Assembly: GCF_014636865.1 (NCBI RefSeq)
Contig: NZ_BMER01000001.1
Coordinates: 1,662,718 to 1,726,717, forward strand
DNA from: Parapedobacter pyrenivorans
GTDB taxonomy: Bacteria; Bacteroidota; Bacteroidia; Sphingobacteriales; Sphingobacteriaceae
DNA: 64,000 bases
Reading direction: 5' to 3'
Shown here: piece after piece, positions 26,891 through 35,813 of the stretch
How positions within the stretch are numbered: the stretch's first letter is position 1
How the letters are laid out: each line of letters starts with the position of its first letter
Made by a program: the position numbers and the translations under genes
Notes under the pieces: generated by a model
What the model saw: only the letters and a program-made list of their open reading frames with translations
What the model was told of the DNA's origin: nothing
Databases searched by the model: none

Positions 26891-29551
26891 ATGAAAGGAT
26901 TGATTAATACGGCATACGCATTTTTGGGAGCTGTCGCTGTTTGGAGCTGCGCCAGTGAAACGCGCGACTGTACGCCGGCCAGTACCTATCAATATACGGC
27001 GATGACCGACTCACTCAACGGTAGCTTGAAATGGCCGGAAGAGTTGGATATCCGTGTATTTGCCGATGCCGGATTGGTACCAAGTCCGGCGTGCATGGCC
27101 GTTTCGGCACTGGGCGATGTATATGTGGGTGTAGACAAGATGGGATCCTTAGGTAAGGATATGGGCTATGGGGCGATTGTAAAACTGATCGACTGCAACG
27201 GGGACGGCATCCTGGATGGGCAATCGGAATTCGCCCGTGTGGATAATCCCCGGGGCATTTTGGCCATGGGCCGCAAGGTGTTTGTGCTGCATACACGCTT
27301 TTCGCCCGAAACGAAGAAGGCGGAGAATATGGACCTGGTGGTGTTTGAGGATAACGACGGCGATGGGGTGGCCGACAGCGCCGCGCAACCGCTGATTACC
27401 GGCCTGAGCAACCCCACTTACCTGGCCGAGCGGGGCACAGACCATGCCACCAACGGCATCCAGCTGGGTATAGACGGTTGGATCTACATTGCTGTGGGCG
27501 ATTTCGGTTTCCATAATGCTACCGACCGCGATGGCAACCGGTTAACTATGCTCGGTGGCGGCGTGTTGCGTGTGCGGCCCGACGGCACGGAGATGGAGGT
27601 CTACACGCACGGCCTGCGTAACATCTACGACGTGGCCATCGATCCCTATATGAATATGTTTACACGGGATAATACCAACGACGGTGGCGGATGGAATATC
27701 CGGTTTTCGCATCAGCTGCAGACCGGCGAGTATGGTTATCCGCTCTTGTTTAAGCAGTATACGGAAGAGATTATCCCGGCGCTGGTGGATGTGGGCGGTG
27801 GCTCGGGCACGGGGTCGCTTTACCTGAGCGACCACCGTTGGCCGGAAATGTATAACCAAACACCACTGATGGCCGATTGGGGCCGTAGTTACCTATACCG
27901 GCACCCGGTTACGGCCGATGGGCCCACCTACACGCAGCGGGAGGAACCATTCATCCAGTTGCCCCAGATTACCGATATCGATATCGACGGGTCGGGAATC
28001 ATGTACCTATCTGCCTGGGATGGCGCCGGGTATTCCGGTAGTCCGGATATTGGCTATATCGTCCGTGCGGTGCCCCGCGACTGGACCTACCAACCCTTTG
28101 CCGATGTAACCAAAAAGTCGGACCGCCAGCTGGTTAAGCTGCTCGAATCGCCTGATGCCAAAGCGCGCCAAGCGGCCCAGTTTGAACTACTGGGCAGGGG
28201 GGGCGGCGATCGAATCTCCTCGTCCGTATGGAAACTGGTTGAAAAGCGCTCGCTGGGCAAGGCGCAGCGGGTAGCCGCATTATACACCTATGCGCAGCTG
28301 GCAGGTAAGGTAGGCATCGACCACCTGGTAGTGGCTGCGCAGGATACCGCGCTGCAGGAGTTTGCGCTTCGTGCCCTGGCCGACCGTAAGGAGTGGGCAG
28401 GTGCTGTACCTGCGGAACCGTTCCTGGCCGCGCTGCGATCGGAGAACCCGCGTATACAGGCCGTTGCCACCATCGGCGTGGGCCGACTGGGTATCCGGCA
28501 GGCCATCGGCCAATTGCTGGCTACTGAGGTGCCCGCATCGTTCAAGGCGCCTGCGCTCGGTGCCGAAGGCCCGCACGCAACGCCAAACGCGGAAATCATC
28601 ATCCCGCACCTTTCGGTGAAAGCGCTGGTGGCGCTGGATGCGGTGGCGGAGTGTATCGATGCGTTGAACAGCGAACAAGCTGATATGGCGCTCTGGGCGA
28701 TGCGTTATTTCCACGATGACCGTGTGGTGGACGCCCTGATCGGAAGTTATGACCACACGGACGACACGGCCTACCGCGAAAAAATAATCAATACGCTGGC
28801 GCGTATTTACTACCGCGAGCCGGCCTACGATGCGTCGTGGTGGTGGGGCACGCGGCCCGATACACACGGGCCCTACTATCGCACGGAAGAATGGACTTCC
28901 ACACCGGCAATACGTGGTTTCTTAATCAAACAGTGGGAGATAGCTGGTAATGCCGGCCGGAAGGTCTTCAGCGCCCTCAATACCAAATACCGACTGGGCA
29001 TCGACCAGTTCGGTACGGCCGACCTGGACGCTGCCCGAGAAGAAGCGCTGAAGGTAGACCTCGAAGCCATCAAAAAGAAGAAGGGGCAAGTGGGCGAGTC
29101 GTCCATCGAAGACATCCTGTTGGCCCTGGAGAAAATCAAGGGCGACCCCGAGGCGGGCGCAGCGATTTTTGTGCGTCAGGGCTGCGTGGCCTGTCATAGT
29201 ATCGATAAAAGTGAAGTCATGAAAGGCCCATTCATGGGGCAGATCGGTTCAATCATGAACCGAGAGAAGATTGCGGAATCGATACTGAAACCCAATGCAT
29301 CGATTTCGCAGGGATTTGCGACCGTGCAGATCCAAACGAAAAGCGGTGAGATGCATATGGGCTTCGTGACGGCAGAATCGGCCGAGAAGCTCACCATACG
29401 TAATATCGCGGGTATGGCAACCGACATCAAAACTGCGGATATCAAGGAACGCAAGGAGCTGGATATGTCCATGATGCCAGAGGGGCTCGCCAATGCATTG
29501 AGCTTTGAGGAGCTGGCGTCGTTGGTTGCCTACCTGGAAGGGCAGAAATAG
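26891..29551 (+). CDS. Propeller-HEAT-cytochrome lipoprotein (planctomycete TIGR02604/TIGR02603 type)
   Basis: 886 residues from ATG 26891 (earlier in-frame starts at 26867 and 26873). A lipoprotein signal ends at Cys20 (AVWSC). The N-terminal half is a beta-propeller like the planctomycete membrane-bound dehydrogenase domain (PSPACMAVSALGDVYVGVDK, then GLRNIYDVAIDPYMNMFTRD). HEAT-like repeats fill about residues 400-620. The last 150 residues are the planctomycete haem-binding domain with CVACHS (QGCVACHSIDKSE) and LKPNASISQGF. Presumably a periplasmic or surface redox enzyme acting on a sugar or polymer, passing electrons to the haem; substrate unknown. It may be related in role to the cytochrome operon at 5.9-11.7 kb. 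Confidence 0.88.
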   Translation: MKGLINTAYAFLGAVAVWSCASETRDCTPASTYQYTAMTDSLNGSLKWPEELDIRVFADAGLVPSPACMAVSALGDVYVGVDKMGSLGKDMGYGAIVKLIDCNGDGILDGQSEFARVDNPRGILAMGRKVFVLHTRFSPETKKAENMDLVVFEDNDGDGVADSAAQPLITGLSNPTYLAERGTDHATNGIQLGIDGWIYIAVGDFGFHNATDRDGNRLTMLGGGVLRVRPDGTEMEVYTHGLRNIYDVAIDPYMNMFTRDNTNDGGGWNIRFSHQLQTGEYGYPLLFKQYTEEIIPALVDVGGGSGTGSLYLSDHRWPEMYNQTPLMADWGRSYLYRHPVTADGPTYTQREEPFIQLPQITDIDIDGSGIMYLSAWDGAGYSGSPDIGYIVRAVPRDWTYQPFADVTKKSDRQLVKLLESPDAKARQAAQFELLGRGGGDRISSSVWKLVEKRSLGKAQRVAALYTYAQLAGKVGIDHLVVAAQDTALQEFALRALADRKEWAGAVPAEPFLAALRSENPRIQAVATIGVGRLGIRQAIGQLLATEVPASFKAPALGAEGPHATPNAEIIIPHLSVKALVALDAVAECIDALNSEQADMALWAMRYFHDDRVVDALIGSYDHTDDTAYREKIINTLARIYYREPAYDASWWWGTRPDTHGPYYRTEEWTSTPAIRGFLIKQWEIAGNAGRKVFSALNTKYRLGIDQFGTADLDAAREEALKVDLEAIKKKKGQVGESSIEDILLALEKIKGDPEAGAAIFVRQGCVACHSIDKSEVMKGPFMGQIGSIMNREKIAESILKPNASISQGFATVQIQTKSGEMHMGFVTAESAEKLTIRNIAGMATDIKTADIKERKELDMSMMPEGLANALSFEELASLVAYLEGQK

Positions 29552-29559
29552 GACCGCTT

Positions 29560-30693
29560 ATGCCCGGCATTTATTTCCATATCCCCTTCTGTAAGCAGGC
29601 ATGCCACTATTGCGATTTCCATTTCAGCACGTCGCTGAAATACCGGGATGAACTGTTGGCCGCCATGCATCGGGAAATTGCGTTGCAGAAGACCTACCTA
29701 AGCGGGACTGGGCAACAGATCGAAACCATCTACTTCGGCGGCGGTACCCCCTCGCTGTTGGCAGCGGCCGATCTGAATGGGCTTATTGATGAGGTCGGTA
29801 AACACTTTGCGATCCATCACGATGCAGAGGTCACCATCGAGGCTAACCCCGATGACCTTGACCACGAGAAAGTACAGGCATTGCGGGCAACACCCATCAA
29901 CCGGTTCAGTATCGGCATTCAATCGTTTTTTGAAGAGGACCTGCGGTGGATGAACCGTGCGCATGACGCAAATGAGGCGCATGAAGCGATTAAGCGGGTG
30001 CAGGACGCTGGTTATCGCAATATTACGGCCGATCTGATTTACGGTTACCCACTGCTATCGGATGCAAAGTGGCAGGATAATATCAACCAGTTGCTCGCAT
30101 TTGGCATCCCGCATATCTCAGCGTACAGCATGACTGTGGAACCGCAGACGGCGCTGGGGGTGTCCGTCCGTAAAGGCAAGCAAATTCCCATGAGAGAAGG
30201 CCAAAGTGCTGCCCAGTTTGAGTATTTGATGGAGACACTTACTGCCGCCGGTTTTATCCACTATGAAATATCCAACTTTGCCAGACCAGGGAATTACGCG
30301 CGTCACAATAGCAATTATTGGAAAGGCGTGCCTTATCTCGGTATCGGCCCTTCGGCCCATTCGTTTAACGGCACTACCCGTCAATGGAACGTGAGTAACA
30401 ATGCACGCTATATCAGAGCCATTAATGCAGGAGGAATTCCTTGTGAAAAGGAAGAGTTAACGGAACAGGACAAACTCAATGAATACATCATGACAGCCTT
30501 GAGGACCGTTTGGGGGCTCGATTTGGATGAGGTAGAAAAGCGATTCGGCAGTCATTACCGTGAAACACTTTATTTAGGCCTTCAGCCCTTTGTGTTGAGC
30601 GCGGAAGTGTCCTTGACCGGACAGGTGGCCACCCTGACACAGGCAGGAAAGTTACTGGCTGACCACATTGCGTCAGAATTATTTGTTGATTAG
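29560..30693 (+). CDS. hemW: HemW, radical-SAM haem chaperone
   Basis: 377 residues. HemW binds haem and helps load it into respiratory enzymes; it was long mis-named oxygen-independent coproporphyrinogen oxidase. The iron-sulfur motif HIPFCKQACHYCDFHFS (C-x3-C-x2-C-x-F) is at the N-terminus, followed by ETIYFGGGTPSLL and the radical-SAM barrel. It starts 8 bases after the haem protein upstream and is probably co-transcribed with it, which suits a gene for a c-type cytochrome. Confidence 0.93.
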   Translation: MPGIYFHIPFCKQACHYCDFHFSTSLKYRDELLAAMHREIALQKTYLSGTGQQIETIYFGGGTPSLLAAADLNGLIDEVGKHFAIHHDAEVTIEANPDDLDHEKVQALRATPINRFSIGIQSFFEEDLRWMNRAHDANEAHEAIKRVQDAGYRNITADLIYGYPLLSDAKWQDNINQLLAFGIPHISAYSMTVEPQTALGVSVRKGKQIPMREGQSAAQFEYLMETLTAAGFIHYEISNFARPGNYARHNSNYWKGVPYLGIGPSAHSFNGTTRQWNVSNNARYIRAINAGGIPCEKEELTEQDKLNEYIMTALRTVWGLDLDEVEKRFGSHYRETLYLGLQPFVLSAEVSLTGQVATLTQAGKLLADHIASELFVD

Positions 30694-30769
30694 GGACGAT
30701 TGGTGCGTGTCGTTAAAAGTCGACAAAATCAAATTAGTGATCGCTAAATTTTGATTGTAGTGGGATAGC

Positions 30770-30802
30770 TTGCCCCAGCTTTGTGATAAATCCTTATATT
30801 CG
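30770..30802 (+). promoter_or_regulatory. Candidate promoter of the nucleotide-sugar operon
   Basis: TTG at 30770-30772, 22 bases, TATATTCG at 30795-30802, one base off TAnnTTTG. ATG follows at 30849. Confidence 0.4.
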
Positions 30803-30848
30803 CACCATAATATCAAAAGTTCCCTTAGTCGCTTATACTGCGCAGATT

Positions 30849-31832
30849 ATGTCAAAAAAACGCATACTTATCACCGGTGCCGCAGGTTTCTTAGGATCAC
30901 ACCTCTGTGACCGTTTCATCAAGGAGGATTACCACGTCATCGGTATGGACAACCTCATCACGGGCGACCTCCGCAACATCGAACACTTATTTAAGCTGGA
31001 TAATTTCGAGTTTTACAACCACGATGTTTCCACCTTTGTACATGTGCCGGGTAAGCTGGATTATATCCTGCATTTCGCTTCTCCGGCGAGTCCGATAGAT
31101 TACCTGAAGATTCCCATCCAGACGCTGAAGGTGGGTTCATTGGGGACACACCACCTGCTGGGCTTGGCCCGGGCAAAGGGCGCGCGTATTCTGGTGGCTT
31201 CCACTTCGGAGGTTTATGGCGACCCTACCGTGAGCCCACAACCCGAAGAATACTGGGGCAATGTTAATCCCGTTGGCCCGCGTGGTGTGTACGACGAAGC
31301 CAAGCGTTTTCAGGAAGCCATTACCATGGCATACCATACGTTCCATGGTCTGGAAACCCGTATTGTCCGGATTTTCAACACCTACGGTCCGCGCATGCGG
31401 CTCAACGACGGGCGGGTGTTGCCGGCATTCATCGGCCAAGCACTGCGCGGCGAGAACCTGACCGTCTTCGGCGACGGTTCGCAGACGCGGTCTTTTTGCT
31501 ATGTGGATGATCAAGTAGAAGGGATTTATCGGCTGCTCCACAGTGATTACTCCCATCCGGTGAATATCGGCAATCCCGACGAGATCACCATCAAACAGTT
31601 CGGCGAAGAAATTATCAAACTGACGGGCACAACCCAAAAGCTGGTGTACCACGATTTGCCGGTCGACGATCCCAAGCAGCGACGACCGGATATCACCAAA
31701 GCCCGGGAACTGCTTGGATGGGAACCCCAAGTAGGGCGCGCTGAAGGGCTTCGGATTACGTACGACTATTTCAGATCCTTGCCCGACAAGGAAATAAAAC
31801 ATAAAGATTTTACCTATTACAATAAGAAATAA
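30849..31832 (+). CDS. UDP-glucuronate decarboxylase (UDP-xylose synthase) like SDR enzyme
   Basis: 327 residues from ATG 30849 ([20 protein letters not shown]). Extended short-chain dehydrogenase: NAD site GAAGFLGSH, catalytic Ser/Thr in STSEVYGDP and YDEAK as the Tyr-x3-Lys pair, then [15 protein letters not shown], all typical of UXS enzymes that make UDP-xylose from UDP-glucuronate. I chose this start over an in-frame ATG at 30783, which would lie in the promoter region and add a non-conserved tail. galE begins on the next base after its stop, so translation is probably coupled. Confidence 0.88.
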   Translation: MSKKRILITGAAGFLGSHLCDRFIKEDYHVIGMDNLITGDLRNIEHLFKLDNFEFYNHDVSTFVHVPGKLDYILHFASPASPIDYLKIPIQTLKVGSLGTHHLLGLARAKGARILVASTSEVYGDPTVSPQPEEYWGNVNPVGPRGVYDEAKRFQEAITMAYHTFHGLETRIVRIFNTYGPRMRLNDGRVLPAFIGQALRGENLTVFGDGSQTRSFCYVDDQVEGIYRLLHSDYSHPVNIGNPDEITIKQFGEEIIKLTGTTQKLVYHDLPVDDPKQRRPDITKARELLGWEPQVGRAEGLRITYDYFRSLPDKEIKHKDFTYYNKK

Positions 31833-32861
31833 ATGAGCAAGATCTTAGTAACAGGCGGTACGGGTTACATCGGCTCTCATACCGTTGTCGAGTTGCAGCG
31901 TGCTGGCTACACACCTGTAATCGTAGATAACCTCGTAAATTCGAACGTGGGCGTACTGGCCCAGATCGAAAAGATTACGGGCGTAAGACCGGAATTCCAT
32001 GATTTCGATCTGTGTGATGAAGCCGCGGTTAAGCGATTCGTCGCAGATAATGCGGATATCACCGGCGTTATCCATTTTGCGGCATATAAGGCGGTGGGGG
32101 AATCCGTGCAGCAGCCGCTGAAGTATTACCACAATAATTTCTTCTCGCTGATAAACCTGCTCAATGCTTACCGTGAGCGGCCGATTGATTTCGTGTTTTC
32201 CTCGAGCTGTACCGTCTACGGCCAGCCTGACGAGCTGCCTGTCACAGAGTCCGCACCGGTGAAGAAGGCCGAATCGCCGTATGGCAATACCAAGCAAATT
32301 GCCGAAGAAATCTTGTCGGAGACCGCTGCGGCATCCAACAACTACAACATCATATCGCTTCGGTATTTCAATCCGGTGGGTGCTCATGAAAGTGCACTTA
32401 TCGGCGAATTACCCCTGGGTGTGCCACAGAACCTGGTGCCGTTCATCACGCAGAGCGCCATCGGTAAGCGTGGACCGATAACCGTATTCGGAGACGATTA
32501 CGACACCCCGGATGGGTCGGCCGTTCGTGATTATATCCACGTGGTGGATCTGGCTAAGGCACATGTGGCAGCGATCAGACTACTCGAAAAAGGCAATCCG
32601 AACGGCAGTTACGATGTGTTTAACATCGGTACCGGTCGCGGCAATTCGGTATTGGAAGTGATCAAAGCATTTGAGGAAACCACCGGCGTGAAACTCAACT
32701 ACCAGATCGGGCCACGCCGTAGCGGCGATGTAGAACAGGTATGGGGAGACGTGTCTAAATCGACCCGAGAATTGGGCTGGAAAGCCGAATTGGATATCGC
32801 GGAAATGATGCGATCCGCCTGGAATTGGGAACAATATTTGGAGGACCATCCGTTAAGCTAA
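31833..32861 (+). CDS. galE: UDP-glucose 4-epimerase
   Basis: 342 residues, full length. Interconverts UDP-glucose and UDP-galactose in the cytoplasm. Rossmann motif GGTGYIGSH at 8-16, catalytic SSSCTVYGQP and SPYGNTK (Tyr-x3-Lys), and the C-terminal GRRSGDVEQVWGD typical of GalE. It starts directly after the UXS stop. Together with the neighbours it supplies sugars for surface polysaccharide or LPS. Confidence 0.96.
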   Translation: MSKILVTGGTGYIGSHTVVELQRAGYTPVIVDNLVNSNVGVLAQIEKITGVRPEFHDFDLCDEAAVKRFVADNADITGVIHFAAYKAVGESVQQPLKYYHNNFFSLINLLNAYRERPIDFVFSSSCTVYGQPDELPVTESAPVKKAESPYGNTKQIAEEILSETAAASNNYNIISLRYFNPVGAHESALIGELPLGVPQNLVPFITQSAIGKRGPITVFGDDYDTPDGSAVRDYIHVVDLAKAHVAAIRLLEKGNPNGSYDVFNIGTGRGNSVLEVIKAFEETTGVKLNYQIGPRRSGDVEQVWGDVSKSTRELGWKAELDIAEMMRSAWNWEQYLEDHPLS

Positions 32862-32870
32862 GTTCAGGAG

Positions 32871-33452
32871 ATGTCACTCAATCAACAACCAGAGCTGAAA
32901 AAGGCAATACTTGACCTCCCCCAACGGGAAAAAGACAAGCTCTTGGTGCGATTGATAAACAAAGACCGGCTATTGATGAAACAGCTGCATTTCCAGTTGT
33001 TGGAGAATGAAGCGGATCTGGATGAACGGAGTGAGGCCGTCCATCGCCAGTTGGAGCTGCTCTTCGATCGTGCTGGCGAACACGTCCCCAATACCAATCA
33101 ATACCGTCATTCGGACCAGTTGATGGGCGAATTGAAATATGGAAGTGGACTCGTCAATGAGCATTTTGCGGTCACCAAAGATAAAATGAGCGAGGTGCGG
33201 CTTCGTTTATTTTTAGTATCAAGGAGCTTCGCCCGCTTTGACAAGCTTTTCGAAGCGAATTTATATGGTCGTAACGAGAGGCTGTTGAGTTATCAAGCGG
33301 CGCGTATAAAATACATCCTTGGCAAATTTGAAAAGCTGCACGAAGATCTGCAATTTGAATTCCGGGAGGAGCTGAATGAAGCGTTGGCCTTTGCGCACCG
33401 ATCGGGTATGAGACCCTACATGGAAGCGTTGGGTCTACCAAAAGAAGCATAA
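32871..33452 (+). CDS. Uncharacterised helical protein in the nucleotide-sugar operon
   Basis: 193 residues, charged and almost wholly helical, with no signal peptide, membrane segment or metal motif. Starts MSLNQQPELKKAILDLPQRE, then KDKLLVRLINKDRLLMKQLH; mid-part LVNEHFAVTKDKMSEVRLRL. It lies 9 bases after galE and 6 before rfbB, so it belongs to the same transcript. I do not recognise the family well; related genomes seem to carry it near such genes. A scaffold or regulatory role in polysaccharide synthesis is only a guess from position. Confidence 0.7.
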   Translation: MSLNQQPELKKAILDLPQREKDKLLVRLINKDRLLMKQLHFQLLENEADLDERSEAVHRQLELLFDRAGEHVPNTNQYRHSDQLMGELKYGSGLVNEHFAVTKDKMSEVRLRLFLVSRSFARFDKLFEANLYGRNERLLSYQAARIKYILGKFEKLHEDLQFEFREELNEALAFAHRSGMRPYMEALGLPKEA

Positions 33453-33458
33453 TTTAAT

Positions 33459-34511
33459 ATGAACAAGATTATTATTACCGGCGGAGCCGGATTTATCGGA
33501 TCGCATGTGGTGCGGAGGTTTGTAACCACCTATCCCGATTACGAAATCATCAATTTGGATAAGCTTACCTATGCGGGCAATCTTGCCAATCTCCAGGATA
33601 TCGAAGCAAGGCCCAATTACCGCTTTGTAAAGGGCGACATTACGGATGCCGGGTTTATCGATAACCTGTTTGCTACGGAGCAGCCCGATGCCATCATCCA
33701 TTTGGCAGCCGAATCACACGTAGACCGCTCGATCAGCAATCCGATTGAGTTTGTATTAACCAATGTAGTGGGTACCGTTAACCTATTGAATGCGGCACGT
33801 AAGTATTGGGAAGGCGCCTATGATAAACATCGGTTCTACCACGTATCTACGGATGAAGTATATGGCGCCCTCGGTGACACCGGTATGTTTACCGAGGAAA
33901 CTAGCTACGATCCCCATTCGCCCTACTCCGCATCTAAGGCATCATCCGACCATTTTGTACGGGCGTACCACGATACCTATGGATTGGACATCGTGATTTC
34001 CAATTGCTCCAACAATTACGGGTCGCATCATTTTCCCGAGAAGCTCATCCCGTTAGCGATCCATAATATCAAGAACAATAAATCTGTGCCGGTGTATGGC
34101 AAGGGAGAGAATGTACGGGACTGGTTGTGGGTTGTAGACCATGCACGGGCCATCGACGTAATTTTCCATCAGGCGGCTTCCGGTCAGACCTACAACATTG
34201 GCGGACATAACGAGTGGAAGAACATTGACCTTATCCAACTGCTGTGCAGCATCATGGACCGGAAACTGGGCAGGCCCGAGGGAGAGTCGGCGAAGTTGAT
34301 CACGTATGTGAAGGACCGGGCGGGGCATGACCTGCGCTATGCCATCGATGCGACGAAGCTGAAGCATGATCTGGGTTGGGAACCAAGCCTGCAATTTGAG
34401 GAAGGGCTGGAAAAGACCGTAGATTGGTACCTTGCCAATGAAGACTGGCTAGCGAGCGTTACTTCTGGGAACTATCAGCAGTATTACGAAGAACAGTATG
34501 TGAAGCGTTAA
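33459..34511 (+). CDS. rfbB: dTDP-glucose 4,6-dehydratase
   Basis: 350 residues. Makes dTDP-4-keto-6-deoxyglucose, an intermediate of rhamnose and other deoxy sugars. NAD site GGAGFIGSHVVRRF, HLAAESHVDRSI, the catalytic STDEVYGAL and YSASKASSDH pair, and SNNYGSHHFPEKLIPL are all present. The other rhamnose genes (rfbA, rfbC, rfbD) are not in the window. It ends the operon and overlaps the convergent lipoprotein gene by 4 bases. Confidence 0.96.
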   Translation: MNKIIITGGAGFIGSHVVRRFVTTYPDYEIINLDKLTYAGNLANLQDIEARPNYRFVKGDITDAGFIDNLFATEQPDAIIHLAAESHVDRSISNPIEFVLTNVVGTVNLLNAARKYWEGAYDKHRFYHVSTDEVYGALGDTGMFTEETSYDPHSPYSASKASSDHFVRAYHDTYGLDIVISNCSNNYGSHHFPEKLIPLAIHNIKNNKSVPVYGKGENVRDWLWVVDHARAIDVIFHQAASGQTYNIGGHNEWKNIDLIQLLCSIMDRKLGRPEGESAKLITYVKDRAGHDLRYAIDATKLKHDLGWEPSLQFEEGLEKTVDWYLANEDWLASVTSGNYQQYYEEQYVKR

Positions 34512-35137
34512 CGTGTGGTTGGTATAAGCCCGTTTTTTACTAGAAAATGGGCATCAACCTGTTTGTCAACGCGGATATAGCCAGGATAATTGATTTGCTT
34601 ATTGCCCAGCGCGAGTGTAGGCTTGATGTTGAATGTGAGGTTCACCTTTTCATCCGTTGCTCCATCCCGTGCGCTTTGGATGAAAGCCAGTAGTTTCTTG
34701 AGTGTCTGCCCATCGGAAAGGAATTTATACACGTTTGTCTTTAGCCGTACCGGTACCGTGACGGTTTCACCCGCGGGCACCTCAATCGGCAATTCGGACG
34801 TGCCATCTAAGATTTCCCTACCCTCTACTTCTATTTTATAGGCAAACTGCTGAATGCCGGCCAGATTGTTTGTCGGATTTGTTATCCGAAGATTTAATAC
34901 ACCGGAAAGAGGGATATCACGGCTGAGGAAGCCCATTGCTACACCGGGTAGCCGGCTCACATCTACGCGCCCGTTCGCGATGAGCTTATTTACATCGGTA
35001 CCGGCCAGAAGAACACTGTCGGCCGAAACAAATTCATATCGGCATTTCTCGAGTGCCCGCAATTCCTTGGCCTGCCGGTCTATACCGCAGCCCGCAAGCA
35101 GCGCAACTATCGCTGTGAATCCTATAATCTTTCTCAT
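34508..35137 (-). CDS. LEA-type-2 domain lipoprotein
   Basis: 209 residues from ATG 35137 (MRKIIGFTAIVALLAGC). A lipoprotein signal ends at Cys17. The mature part resembles the LEA14/WHy domain: SGVLNLRITNPTNNLAGIQQ, then FAYKIEVEGREILDG and VPAGETVTVPVRL, a beta-sandwich pattern. Many Bacteroidota have such outer-membrane or periplasmic lipoproteins; role unknown. An in-frame ATG ten codons earlier would put a non-signal extension in front. Convergent overlap of 4 bases with rfbB. Confidence 0.8.
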   Translation of the reverse strand: MRKIIGFTAIVALLAGCGIDRQAKELRALEKCRYEFVSADSVLLAGTDVNKLIANGRVDVSRLPGVAMGFLSRDIPLSGVLNLRITNPTNNLAGIQQFAYKIEVEGREILDGTSELPIEVPAGETVTVPVRLKTNVYKFLSDGQTLKKLLAFIQSARDGATDEKVNLTFNIKPTLALGNKQINYPGYIRVDKQVDAHFLVKNGLIPTTR

Positions 35138-35211
35138 CGGACATACCCTGCACAACATTGGGGCCAAACTCGTTTTTGATTTGTATGATTTAGTTGACTA
35201 AATGTCTGTAT

Positions 35212-35268
35212 AAATAGACTTCAAAAGCAAAGGGCCGGTTACCGGCCCTTTGCTTTTGAAGTCTATTT
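35212..35268. terminator. 57-bp palindrome, likely two-way terminator
   Basis: Perfect inverted repeat with 28-bp arms (35212-35239 and 35241-35268) around a single base (35240). The core is AAAGGGCCGGT / ACCGGCCCTTT and the outer part is A/T rich, so RNA from either strand folds into a very long stem. It begins 7 bases after the stop of the 124-residue lipoprotein gene, in the right place for its terminator. The arms are longer than a terminator needs. Confidence 0.75.
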
Positions 35269-35274
35269 GTCCCT

Positions 35275-35649
35275 TTATCTGCTGCAATCAGCTGTCCACG
35301 TACCTCGGTCGTTTGTCACCAGCATGTTTAGCGAGCTTGCCGTTATCGTTATACCGGTGAGCCCTTCGCCGATACTCACATGCGTATTACCATCTGCCTC
35401 GAATTTAACGCCGGTGATGTCGGGGATACCACTGCCAAAGACAAAGGAATACGAATCGCCGACTTTTGCGACCGTCACACGGCCATCTTCGTCAATAATC
35501 GTCTCTTCGCCGTTGCTGAATGAAATATCTCCTTCATATGTACCTACGAATACATCCCTGTCTGAAGGATCGGTGTCCTTATCGCATGAAACCATAAATA
35601 GCAATGACGCTATCACTAATGTTCCGATCATTTTCGCTGTATTTTTCAT
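35275..35649 (-). CDS. Small uncharacterised lipoprotein
   Basis: 124 residues. A lipoprotein signal ends at Cys22 (LFMVSC), followed by Asp-rich DKDTDPSDRDVFVG. The mature part is beta-rich (VFVGTYEGDISFSNGEETII, then SIGEGLTGITITASS) and resembles small lipocalin-like lipoproteins of Bacteroidota. No function can be named. It is flanked by an unusual palindrome on each side: 35672-35703 ahead of its start and 35212-35268 after its stop. Confidence 0.75.
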   Translation of the reverse strand: MKNTAKMIGTLVIASLLFMVSCDKDTDPSDRDVFVGTYEGDISFSNGEETIIDEDGRVTVAKVGDSYSFVFGSGIPDITGVKFEADGNTHVSIGEGLTGITITASSLNMLVTNDRGTWTADCSR

Positions 35650-35671
35650 CTTTTTAAAGTTTTAAACGGTT

Positions 35672-35703
35672 ATGAAGCTTGCATGAGCTCATGCAGGTTT
35701 CAT
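35672..35703. promoter_or_regulatory. 32-bp near-perfect palindrome ahead of the small lipoprotein gene
   Basis: 16-bp arms with no loop (35672-35687 and 35688-35703), all positions paired if two G-T pairs are allowed; the inner 16 bases TGCATGAGCTCATGCA are a perfect palindrome. It lies 22 bases upstream of the ATG at 35649. Absence of a loop favours an operator for a dimeric regulator over an RNA hairpin. Confidence 0.5.
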
Positions 35704-35813
35704 AAAATTATCGTTTTGTTACAGCATAGAAAAGGCAAAGGTTGTGCCAGAGACGGAGACAAGCCGGGTTGTGATTGTATTTGTTGATGATAAATAATTG
35801 TAAATCAGTGCTT

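Noticed and set aside
30694..30760. A loose hairpin after hemW (about 30724-30757)
   Set aside because: The two arms only pair with a bulge, and no T run follows, so I cannot support a terminator.
30783..30848. Longer start for the UDP-glucuronate decarboxylase gene (ATG 30783)
   Set aside because: The extra 22 residues do not match the family, and the segment overlaps the likely promoter region (box at 30795-30802). ATG 30849 starts directly at the conserved N-terminus.
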